From Skeletonema tropicum (lineage: Eukaryota > Bacillariophyta > Thalassiosirophyceae > Thalassiosirales > Thalassiosiraceae), in the NCBI GenBank assembly GCA_037178625.1, contig CM074137.1:2356001-2420000 (forward strand): a stretch of DNA of 64,000 nt, in the 5' to 3' direction. Position numbers and translations under genes: made by a program. Position 1 is the stretch's first letter, and every line of letters begins with the position of its first letter. Positions 20,699 through 32,013 of this stretch are shown here, piece by piece. A model generated the notes under the pieces. The model was not told the DNA's origin. It did no database searches and saw nothing but the letters and a program-made list of their open reading frames with translations.

Positions 20699-21571
20699 TC
20701 AGCATGAGAATGTTGAGTCTTCTTCATCGTACACAATTTCAGCATCATCTATCATTGGTTGCTTTTGGCGTTTTTCGAATAACTCGCTATCGTTGTCATG
20801 ATGACGAGAACTGTGTGTAATTCGTTTGCATTCAATGTAGACATTTGCAATGCTGTTATTCCTCCACTTCTCACTGTTGCCATTGCTGACGTCTTGATCA
20901 TTTTGATTGTCATCATCATCATAATCACTTCTTGAAGAAGTAGGACCAGTCAACACAACACTCAACACCACACCAACATCTTCCAACAACACTGCCTCTC
21001 GATTAATCTTCTCCACAACACTCCTCAAATTCTCAATCGACATTACATACGCTCTATCCACTTTACACCGATCATACAAACATACCATAAAACTACTCCC
21101 AACCGTAGCAATAAATATCCCCAGTCCTAAAAAAGGTCTACCAAAAAGTATCAAAATGACAGCAATTAATGTAAACGATGCCATTGGCAAGATTAACAAC
21201 CGTGCCACCACCTTTTTGGAATGTGTTTTAATGACAACATTGTAGAGTTGGAGGGAATTGTTGATTGTGTCACAGAATGTGTTCCATTGGGGGGTGGTGA
21301 AGATTGGTGCTTGGTGGAGTGTGGGTGGATGAGCTCGATCTATTTTCATGCCGGATCCTTCGGTTGTTGGGAGGTGGTGTTGGCTTCGGCCGCCTAGGAT
21401 GATGATGCGTGTTGTTGTTGATGATGACGATGATGATGGAGTTGTTGCTGTTGTTTTAGAGTGCTTATTGTGACTGATACTGCTTCGACTGCTGCTGGAC
21501 CGACTCGTTTTCATGATTAACAGGATATGTTCCGTCGATGACCTAACATCTGAGATGACAGCTATGCCCAA
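20699..21571 (-). CDS. Hypothetical two-TM protein
   Basis: 290 residues in one frame. The N-terminal 120 are Ser/Thr-rich. Two adjacent hydrophobic segments lie near 125-170 (FTLIAVILILFGRPFLGLGIFIATVGSSF shared between them, with a Gly/Pro turn), followed by a basic patch (YDRCKVDRAY), a helical stretch (SIENLRSVVEKINREAV) and an acidic tail. No family recognised. An internal ATG (MKTSRSSSS) 19 codons in could be the real start. Convergent with the DHHC gene, with under 200 bp between their stops. Confidence 0.6.
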   Translation of the reverse strand: MGIAVISDVRSSTEHILLIMKTSRSSSSRSSISHNKHSKTTATTPSSSSSSTTTRIIILGGRSQHHLPTTEGSGMKIDRAHPPTLHQAPIFTTPQWNTFCDTINNSLQLYNVVIKTHSKKVVARLLILPMASFTLIAVILILFGRPFLGLGIFIATVGSSFMVCLYDRCKVDRAYVMSIENLRSVVEKINREAVLLEDVGVVLSVVLTGPTSSRSDYDDDDNQNDQDVSNGNSEKWRNNSIANVYIECKRITHSSRHHDNDSELFEKRQKQPMIDDAEIVYDEEDSTFSC

Positions 21572-21897
21572 TTCTTTCTATTGTAGCATCAGCCTCTCGA
21601 GAGTGAGTTGGCACTGAGCGCTAGGGGGTCGAGAGCAAGTTGGTTCTTTGTTCCTTTGTGCGCTGGAAATAATGAATCAGCCCACCATCTGAGGTAGGCA
21701 AAATATTCTCGACAACCAGCCTCTCCTCTCCTCACATAGAGTTGTTCTTGACGCTGCGGTCCCATCATTATCATGTATGTAACTGTATCCACGCATGTTC
21801 CCGTGGTGGCATTTTTTTCAGGCTGTGGGCTTCAACAAATTTGGGGGCGAAAAAAGGGGAGAAAAAAAGAGGAGAAAACTCGCCGGCACAAACATCC

Positions 21898-22472
21898 ATG
21901 GCGGAGACGTCGACGCTCCGGAGAGGGTACTTATCATCGAAGTCATTACAGTGCACTGGTGAGTCCTTTGGCATTATCAATACCACACAAGCGCCAAGCC
22001 AGGTTGGTGACGATTCCGATGTAGATGATGAGGAGCTCGAAAGAATGGCGGCAGCCGCTGCGGATGATCTCTCCGATGATGGACTTGATGCTGGAGTGGA
22101 GGCTGCCATCGATATGCCTCCTTCTTCGAGTTGGTTGTCGAAACTCGCTGGAAGAAATCGTTCGACAGAGAGAATGCATTCAAACGACGAGTGGGAATAC
22201 TTTAAAGACAATGTCGGTCGATAACTACTCTGAAATAAGATTGACTGACTTCGCTACAAGCTGGAACAACTGGGTCGATACTCTTGGGCATTCCAAGCCA
22301 ACTGTGACGCACAAGTGCCAGTCATCTTCAGGAGGCCTATAAAACTATGAAGAGCAGGGTGGTAGAGGCAGCCACTCTTCGTCCTCACGCCAAGGCTATC
22401 CACAGTGCTCTTGCGAGAATAACTGGTATAATGTTCATTGCAGTTATATTTAATAACGTAGCAGATGTGTAG
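21898..22472 (+). pseudogene. Broken gene, 5' end and a later piece
   Basis: Begins MAETSTLRRGYLSSKSLQC, with GTGAGTCC (possible 5' splice site) directly after. An acidic stretch (DDSDVDDEELERMAAAAADD) follows to a stop at 22224. A different frame then reads KLEQLGRYSWAFQANCDA, and another reads SHLQEAYKTMKSRVVEAA through IHSALARITGIMF to a stop at 22470. The pieces look like one conserved protein with frameshifts. The protein family is not identified. Its leader is duplicated inverted at 4590-4790. Confidence 0.5.
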
Positions 22473-23286
22473 CAGTAACCGCTTGACTGAGCGCATAGAC
22501 GCATTCTAAACAATATTTGATTGATAAACTGCTATGGAGCAGCATTTGTGCACTATGTGAAGTGAGGTGGTGAAAATCGTGCAAAATCACAAGCATCGTA
22601 ACTATGTAATAATAAGACAGCGACCGTTGCAGTTACCAGCCTATGAGGTGCAACAATGAAATCTACATGATATTTTGGTATTGCGGGTAATCTAGATTAC
22701 TATTTGACTTACCATCAGTGGCGTTTAATGCGTCGTGAAGTTGATGTAATATTGCATCATTGCGCCGACATCGAGTTGCAGCGGCAGCAAGTTTCGCAAG
22801 GGGGCAAGCCCCATGCCCTCCAGCAAAAGATCTGGGATGTCACGTTCATGATGGGTGTCAACATGTGTGATGGAACGGATCTTGAATTTTTACTAATCCC
22901 TCATAGACGAGAGTTGCATTGCGTGATAATAGCGTGACGAGAGTTGCATCTTCTACGTGACGAGAGTTGCATCCCCAACGTGACGAGAGTTGCAGCCCAC
23001 AGCCTGAGAACGTTGCCCCCGTGGTTTCACTGCACAAAAGTGGATCAAAAAAGTGTCTCTCAGATCTCCTTCTCGGTTTTCAAAACCCCCATTCCGAATT
23101 CACGCGACTCCTGAATTTTACTCCCATCTACGTGTGCTCTTTCAAGTCAGGTCCAGTCGGTCATGATTGACTTACACCCCACCGTATACTTTGATTGACT
23201 GCATTGTTGCTTTAACCATCATACTATTCACATTTCGGAAGACAGTCTTATTCTTTACAATCGATCTACATCAACTTCATTGCAGA
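22473..23286. other. No gene; small tandem repeat
   Basis: No coding signal apart from short frames. It contains the 23-bp tandem array at 22934-22994. Confidence 0.4.
22934..22994 (+). repeat. Three GTGACGAGAGTTGCA units, 23-bp spacing
   Basis: Exact 15-bp core at 22934, 22957 and 22980 with variable 8-bp spacers, plus a degenerate ACGAGAGTTGCA upstream at ~22909. Confidence 0.85.
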
Positions 23287-23721
23287 ATGAAAGACGTGCA
23301 AGATATAGAGATCTCCAGCCCTCCTCGGATCAAACGTCTTGCATCGAGTCGAATCTTCGATGACGATGGAAATAGATGCAGCAAGAATGCCATAATGGAT
23401 TCTATATTTGATCTCGATGGGAGAATGAACAACCAAAGTCATGTCGGGGGAAGAGGGAAAGGAATGGGTGGAAGTAGCACTCTTTGTCTCCCGCTATCGT
23501 TTGAACAGGAAGTCGACGAAGAGGCGTGTATCAATGGCGGGTGCTACTATAACATGAATCGACCCAACGTAATGTTGTCGAATGCATTCTCGTACAGAGA
23601 GGAAGACGGCGTGAATGCCAACCAAGACTGTGCTTCTTCGTCGACAGACATGTGTCGCAGATATTATCCACTTACATTCATTGGAATGTTTATATTGTTC
23701 TTACTTATTTGGGATTGGTGA
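23287..23721 (+). CDS. Hypothetical tail-anchored protein
   Basis: 144 residues from the ATG at 23287 (MKDVQDIEISSPPRIKRLAS). Soluble acidic/Gly-rich body, and a C-terminal hydrophobic segment YPLTFIGMFILFLLIWDW at the very end. The frame is open further upstream, so a longer start cannot be excluded. A GTGAGT at the stop codon could be a splice donor, in which case the protein continues. No family recognised. Confidence 0.45.
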   Translation: MKDVQDIEISSPPRIKRLASSRIFDDDGNRCSKNAIMDSIFDLDGRMNNQSHVGGRGKGMGGSSTLCLPLSFEQEVDEEACINGGCYYNMNRPNVMLSNAFSYREEDGVNANQDCASSSTDMCRRYYPLTFIGMFILFLLIWDW

Positions 23722-24143
23722 GTTTTTACGTAAGGTTGGAGGAACCATAGAAGGGTAGATTGAGCTTATATAGCTGGTAGAGAGACTATCATTACCTCAA
23801 TAAACTAGATATTCTCATTTGACGAGAGATGAGACGAATCTAGTCATGACAACTCCATTCTTGCCTTCCTTCTCCTTTCTTTGTCTTGACATGATTCAAT
23901 CTCTTGGCAGATTGATGAAGCAACGACTTCTTTCAGGCACATATCACTGTATGGTATTCCAGATGATATGAAGCAAGCCTACACCGCTGACAATTCACTC
24001 CTCTGATCAAGTATTCGAAGCCACTTTGCAATGTTTTCATCCAAACCACCTCCTCCCTCCACCGCTACACTGAGAGCAGGAATGACATTCACCTCGCCAC
24101 TGATAAGACCACTGAAAATACGAGCGTAGACGAGATTGCAATC

Positions 24144-24497
24144 ATGTTCGGCTTCCTCCCTCCAAAGGATATCATGCGTGCACGAGTATGTACGATATGG
24201 AGAAACGCCGCAAAGAAGGCACTTGTTCCCTTGACTCCATTTGTGGTTGATAGCGTGAGATCTTACAACGCTGTAGGAGCGATGTCTACTGCGCTTCCGA
24301 CTTTGCAGCAGCTCTCAATTTCTCTGTCGTTCAACGATGTATGTGTTTTCGACTCTGGAGGAGCAATAGAAGATATTAATGTCATTGATTTCATTGGAAT
24401 ACTCTCCAACTTCTTTACGAAGTTGCGCAAGCTGTCAATTGCGAAATGGACAGGACCGTCCTCTGACTCTGACATTACAACTCTTGCATTCTGTTGA
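24144..24497 (+). pseudogene. F-box/LRR-like protein, N-terminal fragment
   Basis: Reads FGFLPPKDIMRARVCTIWRN (F-box-like helix) then VDSVRSYNAVGAMSTALPTL, the pattern of a large centric-diatom F-box/leucine-rich-repeat family known to me from Thalassiosira. The frame is open without an ATG back to about 24020 (HRYTESRNDIHLATDK, typical of the family's N-terminus). The repeats end early at a stop at 24495, about 120 residues in, whereas relatives carry many more repeats. It is probably a truncated member; an unseen 5' exon is possible. Confidence 0.55.
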
Positions 24498-24767
24498 TGA
24501 ACTTGTCAGATCTCTTTAGTAAGTAGGTTAGAGATTTTTGGAAGATTCCCATTGCTCAAAGGATTGCAGTGTTGGTGTGAAGAGCTTGCTTTCATCATAT
24601 TATGTTGGTGGTTTAGGTTATCACGTCACATCTTACGTCACGCAGATCTTCTTTGGAGCGTGGAGTGGAGCTTGTGGAGTGTATCTTTGCGTTCGAACTC
24701 GGAACTTTCTTGACGTTGCTTTCACTCACTTTTTCACATTCACCTTGCTAACAAACAGTCAACAACC

Positions 24768-26164
24768 ATGCCCAAACTAGCAGCAGCCTCGTCCTCCCCC
24801 ATCCGTCGCCGCTCCACACGCTCCCCGGTCCCCCCCTCAAGCAGCAGCGACAGCCGCTCACCCGACGCCACCGCCTATCAGCTCCTGGTGACGCAGCTTG
24901 AAAGAGAGGAGTGGCGTCAACTCAGCGATCGAAAAGGTGGATTTGCGCTTGTCAAGAAGGGTCACACGATTGATGATGCTGGTGAGTGTTCACATCTTTG
25001 CTTCTTTGGAAGTGCTTGACATAAATTTTGGTGGAGGAATACATTTGATGGATGGAGCGCTATCGTAGCTTGCTTCCCGGCGTGCTTCTTTTTAGTTACG
25101 TGTCATGTCGTCTCGTCATTGGCTACCCGCTCTTGTCGTGCACCGTCTTATTAATGATGCGCTACATCATCTTCTAATCACTCCTCCCTCCCTCATTCAT
25201 TCAATCTATATCTGACACACAGTGGAAGGAGAAAGTATGCTCATCGAAGAAGGATTCACCCTCCAAAAATACCAAGATTTATTCTTTGCCACCTTGGAAG
25301 AGGAGGAACTGGAAGAGTGGACGGATAGATTACCGGATCATCCAAAGTTGCCTGCCAAGAGTATCAAGAAGAAGAATCGTGTGAGTATTTCTCCATCGGA
25401 TGCTTCCGAGGAGGAGGAAGAGGGGTGTGAGTTGATTGGGGGAGGGTCTCGTGGTAAGTGCTAAAGTGTTGTATGTGTGCATCTTGAGTTGAGTAATTTC
25501 CACCTCAAGATACATCCACCTTGATTAATATTATAATATTATGTATGAACTCACCATAAACAAATACATACTTGATCCATATTGATATTATTCAACAGCA
25601 TCCTCCTCCAAAAAGAAGGCTACATCTAAAGCAAAGAAGCCTACCAACAAAAAGTCCACCCAAGCAAAGAAGAAGAGGAAGAAGTCAGCCACGGATGACG
25701 ATGACCTAGATTCGGATGGGGAGGATGGCATCCCAGGAGGTGAACTCCGTCGCTTCCAAAAAGAGCTATTTGACACTTGGCTCAGTGGCAAGGCCGAATT
25801 TGATAGTTGGAACAACCAACAGGAACACGAGGAGGAGTCTGCTGCTGCCCCCAAGAAGAAGACGAAGAAGATGTCCTTCAAGGCCGTGAAAGCAGAGGTG
25901 GCTGCAACTCGAACTATCATTCTTGGGAATAAACATGAGAATGCGAAAATGGTCGAGTTCAAGAAGCAGAGGGTTGATCCACTTGCGAGGAAGGTGAAAG
26001 CGGCTGTGGATGAGTATGTCCAGGCTCAGGCTGCTGCGTTGAAGAAGGATATTTTGGAGGAGATGCTCTTGGACAATTATCCTTTGTCTGATGAGGAAGG
26101 AGGGGAGGATGAGGAAGAGAATGGTTCTGAATGTGGTGGAGGGGAGGAAAGTGTGGGATATTAA
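24768..26164 (+). CDS. Lys-rich nuclear-type protein, three exons
   Basis: Exons 24768-24981, 25223-25453 and 25599-26164 join in frame into 336 residues. Donors are GTGAGTG and GTAAGTG; acceptors are CACACAG and TTCAACAG. Residues 1-45 are Ser/Pro/Arg-rich, followed by a small folded-looking region (YQLLVTQLEREEWRQLSDRK), then an acidic stretch (ASEEEEEG) and repeated Lys-rich clusters (KKPTNKK, KKKRKK) that look like nuclear localisation signals. Another helical region (ELRRFQKELFDTWLSGKAEF) and a conserved-looking Arg/Lys segment precede an acidic tail. No known domain recognised; a chromatin or nucleolar role is inference. Confidence 0.8.
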
Positions 26165-26454
26165 GGTGTGACAACAGCAAGGGAGCTCATCCTCCTTTCG
26201 ACGGAAACAGCGTTCATTGAGGGTTGATAGCAATGGAAGCTCTTGGGCGCTTCCATCATCCCGTCACTGACAATTCGTATGAGCAATACTATTGCACTTA
26301 GAGTGTATATATATCGCTCTGTTTATTTTGAGGCACTGCAGTGATAACTTTTAGAGAGTTTGATAATTTTCATACATAACATACTCCGAAACCAACTCGT
26401 GCATTGTTGTTACTTCCCCCCATACACAATATCTCATTTACTGGCTTAGTGTTA

Positions 26455-27462
26455 TTAACCACGCATCAACAGCCACAACACAAGCAACACAACCACCACT
26501 CCTGCCTTCCCCACCGGAGGTAATTGCTTAAGAAACCCATACAAATCTTCACAAAATGTCTTTGCATACGCAATCATTGAATAGGAAGTACCCGCAACTG
26601 CTTCCGATTGACTCATTTGCGATGCTGCCGGTTGTGATGGTGGTGGTGGTGGCTGTTGCATCATGTTATTACTACCAATGCCCTGTTCCATACTATCCTC
26701 TCTTAACAAGAAACTATTATTATATCCACCCCTTGCTCCTCCCCCACTACCCCCACTAATTCGTTCCTGTGCCGAAGATACCAAAGTGGATGCACCAGCC
26801 ATCCCCTTCCCAAATAGTGATGAAATGGTACTTCCTGCATCATTGAGTGCCATGGCAGCCTTCTCTTGAAATGATGCTGGGTACTGTTGTGAATTATTCG
26901 CTCCAGAATAATAGGACGGATCATTACGACTTGGACCGTAGGTGGGTACTGCCGGCGCTGCTGTGGGTTGGAAGGAGAAGTCTTCGCCTGTGGTTGCGGT
27001 GAATGAATATGTGTTTTCGGCAGTGTTGTTGCTGCTGCGATTCTCGACAGAGTTGACAGCGGCATCAAAGGCATTGCCAGCGTTGGTAGTAGTTGGTGGT
27101 ACAGGAGGAGGAATACCGTCAGATGGTTCACGTTCCAACCCTAATTCCATGCTAGATTCTGCACTGGGCTGTTGTGATACAAACGCAGACGGTGCAGTCG
27201 CCGTCGTTTGTTGCTCCTGTTTTTGCTGCCTCTGCTGCTCTTCCGTACGTCGACGAATACGATCAAATAAAGATTCACCCAATTCTCCTCCTCCTTCAGT
27301 TGTTGGAGCGGTCATTCCTCCACCACTACCACCACCGGAGGGCAGTTGTTGTGACATAAAGGCTGATCCAGATGTCGTCATGGAATCCAAGGCGGCTAAA
27401 TTTTCATCATCGTCGTCATTGCCCGACAGGAAGGCTTGACTGCCTTCAGCGACAAATGCCAT
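26455..27462 (-). CDS. Tail-anchored Ser/Gln-rich protein
   Basis: 335 residues in one frame. The first ~300 are disordered-looking and rich in Gly, Ser, Gln and Pro, with short repeats of the form AFxSQQ (SAFMSQQLP, SAFVSQQPS, QAFLSG). A helical amphipathic stretch (FQEKAAMALNDAGSTISSLFG) follows, and the protein ends in a hydrophobic anchor, VGKAGVVVVLLVLWLLMRG. This is the layout of a C-tail-anchored endomembrane protein. No SNARE motif is evident. Function unknown. Confidence 0.75.
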   Translation of the reverse strand: MAFVAEGSQAFLSGNDDDDENLAALDSMTTSGSAFMSQQLPSGGGSGGGMTAPTTEGGGELGESLFDRIRRRTEEQQRQQKQEQQTTATAPSAFVSQQPSAESSMELGLEREPSDGIPPPVPPTTTNAGNAFDAAVNSVENRSSNNTAENTYSFTATTGEDFSFQPTAAPAVPTYGPSRNDPSYYSGANNSQQYPASFQEKAAMALNDAGSTISSLFGKGMAGASTLVSSAQERISGGSGGGARGGYNNSFLLREDSMEQGIGSNNMMQQPPPPPSQPAASQMSQSEAVAGTSYSMIAYAKTFCEDLYGFLKQLPPVGKAGVVVVLLVLWLLMRG

Positions 27463-27844
27463 GGTTGCTATGCTTGGTTGGAGAGTTGGTAATGTGATAT
27501 TTATGCGTCAAAAAGATACAACAGGGCAAAGATTTTGTATCATTGTCTGTGTTTTTCTGTGTGTTGTTGTCGTGGTTTCCGTTCATTCGTTTCTGGGTGG
27601 GCTTACCGGGATAGAGGTCGTGCGGGCGTGCCCACAACTTCTTATTCTGGTTTGGGGAGAGGTTTCACAGGAGATTATCTGATTTTCCACAGTTTAGGGG
27701 CCAACGTGGGCGACGCCCACAAGAGAGTATCAAAAGCGCCCGCGTTTGTTGCGGGTTTTTGCTCATGATGGCAAAGGTTAGCATTTAGCATCTCGTCGAA
27801 ACCTACTACTTATTCATTGCGGCAATATCAATTGAGCACGTAAA

Positions 27845-28810
27845 ATGATGGCAGAGGCAGGAGACGATGATGATGATGATGAGATTTTTGTCTACATGGG
27901 CGGCGATTAAGAAGTCGTCCCCAATGGTGTTCGACCATGCCAGAATCCATAAATCTGTCAAATGTATTCCTATTCCAATACCTCTATCTAATCAGCTAAT
28001 TTCTGTGGAGTTTCATGACGAGATCGAAATAATTGAGGAGTTGCGTTCTATTGGTGCGGTTCATTGAGAGGAAGAATTAAATTGATCGGCGTCAATATCA
28101 TCAAAGTGGGGGCATTGTTCAATTGTAGATTGTAGAGCCCTAACAGATGTAGAATTTGTGTCAATCTGGAAACGATTGAATATGTAGCATTCTTTCGTTG
28201 CTCCTCGTTGAGGAGCATCACGATGTCGTCTGTGAGGACCATCGGAATCCGGGCGTTTGGCAATTGCGATGAGTTATTTGATGTGGAATGCGGCGAACGA
28301 CTTCAAATACTAAAATCAGGTGTATTCGAAAACTGCCCCAACTTGAATCGAATCGTCTCGTCATTGAAAGACAATATACTATGTAACTGCCCATAGCTTG
28401 TAACAGTGGATCTAGCTGGGGGGATCCATCACACTGTTGGCTCTATGCATATGGAGAGTTGGAGAAATGAAGAAATGATGGGTGAAATCAACCGCATCAA
28501 TCAAGAAGTACTACCGACGCTGCTGATGATGATGGGTTAAAGACAGGAGCAATACAGCAGTGGATGTCAGTCATCCAACATCTTAATCGCTCTAAGTAAG
28601 GCTGAACGCCTCAAGATATTGATGGAGGCAACAACGCTACTTGAACTCGCTCTTTGGAAGGCTAATCTTGATGGCAACGAGGGAGGACTTGAGAGGGAGG
28701 CAGTAAGAACAAAGAGAGGACATCGGAAGAGAGCAAGGAAAGAGATCAGTGTTACATCTGGTGCAAGCATTGTGATCAAGAATGTGTTGCCCTTTCTAAT
28801 GTTGGAATGA
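27845..28810 (+). pseudogene. BspA-type leucine-rich-repeat gene, frameshifted
   Basis: Starts MAEAGDDDDDDEIFVYMGGD and hits a stop at once. Family-like pieces continue in changing frames: LISVEFHDEIEIIEE near 27995, SLRGRIKLIGVNIIKVGA near 28065, then a clean stretch SVRTIGIRAFGNCDELFDVE with repeat RLQILKSGVFENCPNLNRIV at 28208-28396. After another stop come HMESWRNEEMMGEINRINQE, and finally the conserved C-terminal block TTLLELALWKANLDGNEGG ending in NVLPFLMLE. Domain order matches the full-length LRR_5 proteins abundant in Thalassiosira, so this is one decayed copy and not several genes. Confidence 0.85.
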
Positions 28811-30557
28811 CATGATGGATTATTTCTAGCTTTGAAAACATAGATCATGTAATTGTTGTTCCAACATAAGCTAGCACTGCAGGAATCAAACGCAACATCT
28901 GCTACACCACGATCACGTATCCTTTGCAGATCCTTTGCCTGAGCTAGGAAAAAACACTGTTGTAAAAGAGTGTCACAACTGGAACTGGAACACTTTGCTC
29001 CACACTCTACATCTCTCAAAGCAATAACAGTCGTTATTCATCTCTTTACCTTCCAGGCATTTTTTGTTGTATTATCTCTACTGCTGCGGTGCGTTGCTTC
29101 GATCCTCCTTGTCACAAGAGGAAGAAAGTGCTACGCTTTAACATCCTGGATTATGTTCTTTTTGTTGCGCTTGACTAGAACTCTAGAGAAAGAACACGTA
29201 AATTCTTTTTTGCAAGTGCACTCTCAGGTGCTATCGAAGTCGATGGATGATCATCGATCCGCATACAGGTGTAGCGCGAGCTAAAGCCGATGTCAGTATC
29301 AATACCAATACAGTTTTAGTAGCATGCTAGCATGGAAACAAACCAACTATCTTCGCTTCGAGCTAAGAAGAGCTATATGTAAGTACTCCTACCTGTCTCT
29401 TTAACCTCTTCTCGCTTCGCGCGAGAATGAGTTAATCTCTATTATCTCTTTAGGTATCTTTGCTATGCACGTGGGTGACGTTGTAGGTCTATTATGAGGA
29501 ATGTTTTAGAAGTGAACAAGTGGTTGTCCTTGGACAATGTATGAATCATCTGTCAATTGAGTACAATAATGAGATCCTGTCCGTGAATGAGAGTGGGGTC
29601 GTTTTGGGCACTATGCGCAGCCTGACTTTTAAGAGGAACTTGCTGGACTTTCCGGCCGGCAGCTGTTGCAGTTGTGTAAGAAGGCTTCTCACTGTTGCTC
29701 ACTGTCCTCACCGAACTCATTCAAGAGGCCTATACCGCATCAGCTGAAACTTTCTATTTTTGAATCTCAGCTCACTGCACTATCCTGCCCGTGCTATTGT
29801 TGATAAAGGCCGACATCCTCCAAAATCATTGCAATCAGTCAAACAATACAAGACATCCTTAGCCATTTGATACAGACCAAGGCCTGCAACTCAGAATATG
29901 GTCAGCTTACAGTGTACTGAATGACTCTTCATCTGACAACCTGCTCACGGGCAATGGCAATCTCATGTTAGTCAAACCAGAGTACTTTCACAATGCTGTG
30001 ATACCACATCCATTTCAAACTTCATGGAAAGTGAAGCCACATTTCCTGGACATATTCTTAACTGGTTGCTTTCTTGTGCTTAGAGAACACAGAAATGAGT
30101 GGAGCAATAATTTGTACCAAGCCTTTTCACATCGGTGTCCTCTCTTATCTTGCGATTCATCAACAACCGCCCAGAGGCGCTTAGTCTCACTTGCAAGACG
30201 CGAAGCAAGGAACTGTCTCCAAACAAGGGAACGTAGCTCTACCTAGCTCCATCCTCTTACGACTCTACAGGGGACTATAGTCTAGCTACGATGAGTTGGA
30301 CTAGTGTCTCTTCTTTCGAATGGGACACTGTAACTATTTTGATGGGAGGAATATTTGTTGCGACGTTGCAGAGTGGATACAATCTATGTACGTGGAAGAG
30401 GTCAGATTATGCAATGCTTCTAAACACTGAAGTTAAGTCGTTAAATAGTGTTATCGTACAAATACGTATACATCTTAAATCCATGTCCTCTAGAGTGAGA
30501 GGTAGACTTCCTACCGAGTCCACCCTTCCCGGAATTGCATTGCAGCTTTTCCTATCC
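28811..30557. other. No gene recognised
   Basis: Only short frames. A minus-strand Cys/Ser-rich stretch at ~29019-28850 (CGAKCSSSSCDTLLQQC) and a plus-strand frame at 29965-30246 are protein-like by eye but lack start, splice or family support. Confidence 0.35.
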
Positions 30558-31028
30558 CTACACTTTTTCTTTATTCATAAGCATTAGCCCAAAATGATCC
30601 ATGACATCATCCACCGAGCCCGAATCCTGCTCGTCAGCGAGAAGAGATGCATCGAGAATGGCACCAAAATCGAAGGAGTCGTCATCAAAAAGGTCTCTCA
30701 TCAAGTCTTCAAGTAACAGATGCGGGTGTAGCTCGAACGTAATCCTGGTCTTTCTCACACAGTTGGTCGTCGACTGCTCTTGGGCTGACAGCGAGCTAGA
30801 GGACAATCCGTGATCAGACGAGTCGTCTTGCACGTCTTGAAGACGGAGTTCTCTCATCCTTACTCTGTCATTTGAGTAGTAGAGAAATGGGTCTTTAACT
30901 TTCAAGATGGGATGGATTTCTTCATTGGGGCTGTCGACATCTTGGGTGGTTTGTCGGCAGTAGTCGTCCTTACTCTTGGCATAGGACGAGGAAACAGCGG
31001 AGATTGGTTGTTGAGAAGCCTTCGTCAT
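30558..31028 (-). CDS. Hypothetical acidic protein, 156 aa
   Basis: Single frame. Starts MTKASQQPISAVSSSYAKSK. Two patches look conserved: IHPILKVKDPFLYYSNDRVR and CVRKTRITFELHPHLLLEDL, the latter followed by an Asp-rich C-terminus. No transmembrane segment and no known domain. Its base composition is like that of host genes, unlike the flanking transposon debris. Confidence 0.55.
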   Translation of the reverse strand: MTKASQQPISAVSSSYAKSKDDYCRQTTQDVDSPNEEIHPILKVKDPFLYYSNDRVRMRELRLQDVQDDSSDHGLSSSSLSAQEQSTTNCVRKTRITFELHPHLLLEDLMRDLFDDDSFDFGAILDASLLADEQDSGSVDDVMDHFGLMLMNKEKV

Positions 31029-31521
31029 GGTGTGCCTATTTAGAATTTGATCTTGTGATAATTGAATTTATGTTGGCGTGGGGCGTGGATTGAAGTGCAG
31101 TATTGTAAACGTAGATGAAGTACATTTCCAAAAACACATCTGGAATACACGATCTGTCAGAATACTCGGCGAATTCTCACTAAAACCTGTTGGGTTCCTT
31201 GAACCCAAAACAGTGATTGAAGTGCCGCAAAAGTAGTACGCAAAAAGGAAAAGTTATGTACGATAATGAAATCTTTGTACAGTACGATGATAAAGATATA
31301 TTTTTTTCTCATTATCTAGAAAGTATTTTTATTTGCTTAGTACTACTGACAGGAGTAGGATCAGGGGACTCGGAGTAATTAATATCCCGGATTTGTACAC
31401 ATCACATGATAATGTGGTTCTAGTTCGATTATCTAGGTACCTAGCTGGCTGACATCTGACATTCCTTCTTAGAACGTGACTCGGAGTAATTATTATCACG
31501 GAGTTCCGCTTGGAATACGTA
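31029..31521. other. No gene recognised
   Basis: AT-rich. The phrase GACTCGGAGTAATTA(A/T)TATC occurs twice (31368 and 31480), suggesting old repeat sequence. Confidence 0.35.
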
Positions 31522-32013
31522 CTGTACGAATGGGTTCAATGGGCCAGCTGAAATCTTCGAGATCGCAAAACTCAGCTTCTAAGTAGAAGGAATTTTTTAA
31601 AAATTCTTCCTGCTACGCAGAGCGTCGGAATTAGTAGCTTCGCGTAGCAGAGCCCAAATTTTTATTTTTTTATGTTTTCGTTGACATTTGCGCTCTCGAA
31701 TGAATTTTAGGTCAATAGGGTTATCTAAGGATAGACAGAATTAGTGAGAATCTTTCTCAATAGTTTTTGTAGGTGGCCTCATGCATGACAGAGCGCGCCA
31801 AAATTTCCTTTCTCGAAAGATGATCTAATGTGACATTCACCATGGTGAAATCAGCTCCCTACGACCTGTCATATCTCGGCAACTACATGATTGTTGACCC
31901 TAATTCAAAGCACCAATGTAATTGTCATGGTCCGTAGAACCTCATTGATACCTTACTTGTCCACTAACTCCCGGAATTGACGTCAAAGTGTCCCATTGAA
32001 CCCATTCGTACAG
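31522..32013. mobile_element. TA-flanked MITE, 492 bp
   Basis: Perfect 22-bp terminal inverted repeats beginning CTGTACGAATGGGTTC (31522-31543 and 31992-32013), with TA directly outside each end (31520-31521 and 32014-32015). TA duplication is typical of Tc1/mariner-related elements. No transposase inside. Confidence 0.85.

Noticed and set aside
22254..22496. Minus-strand frame over the broken gene
   Set aside because: Antisense to plus-strand pieces that look conserved.
28567..29019. 150-codon minus-strand frame
   Set aside because: Its second half is antisense to the conserved C-terminal block of the BspA-LRR relic; only the Cys-rich start is independent and too short to call.
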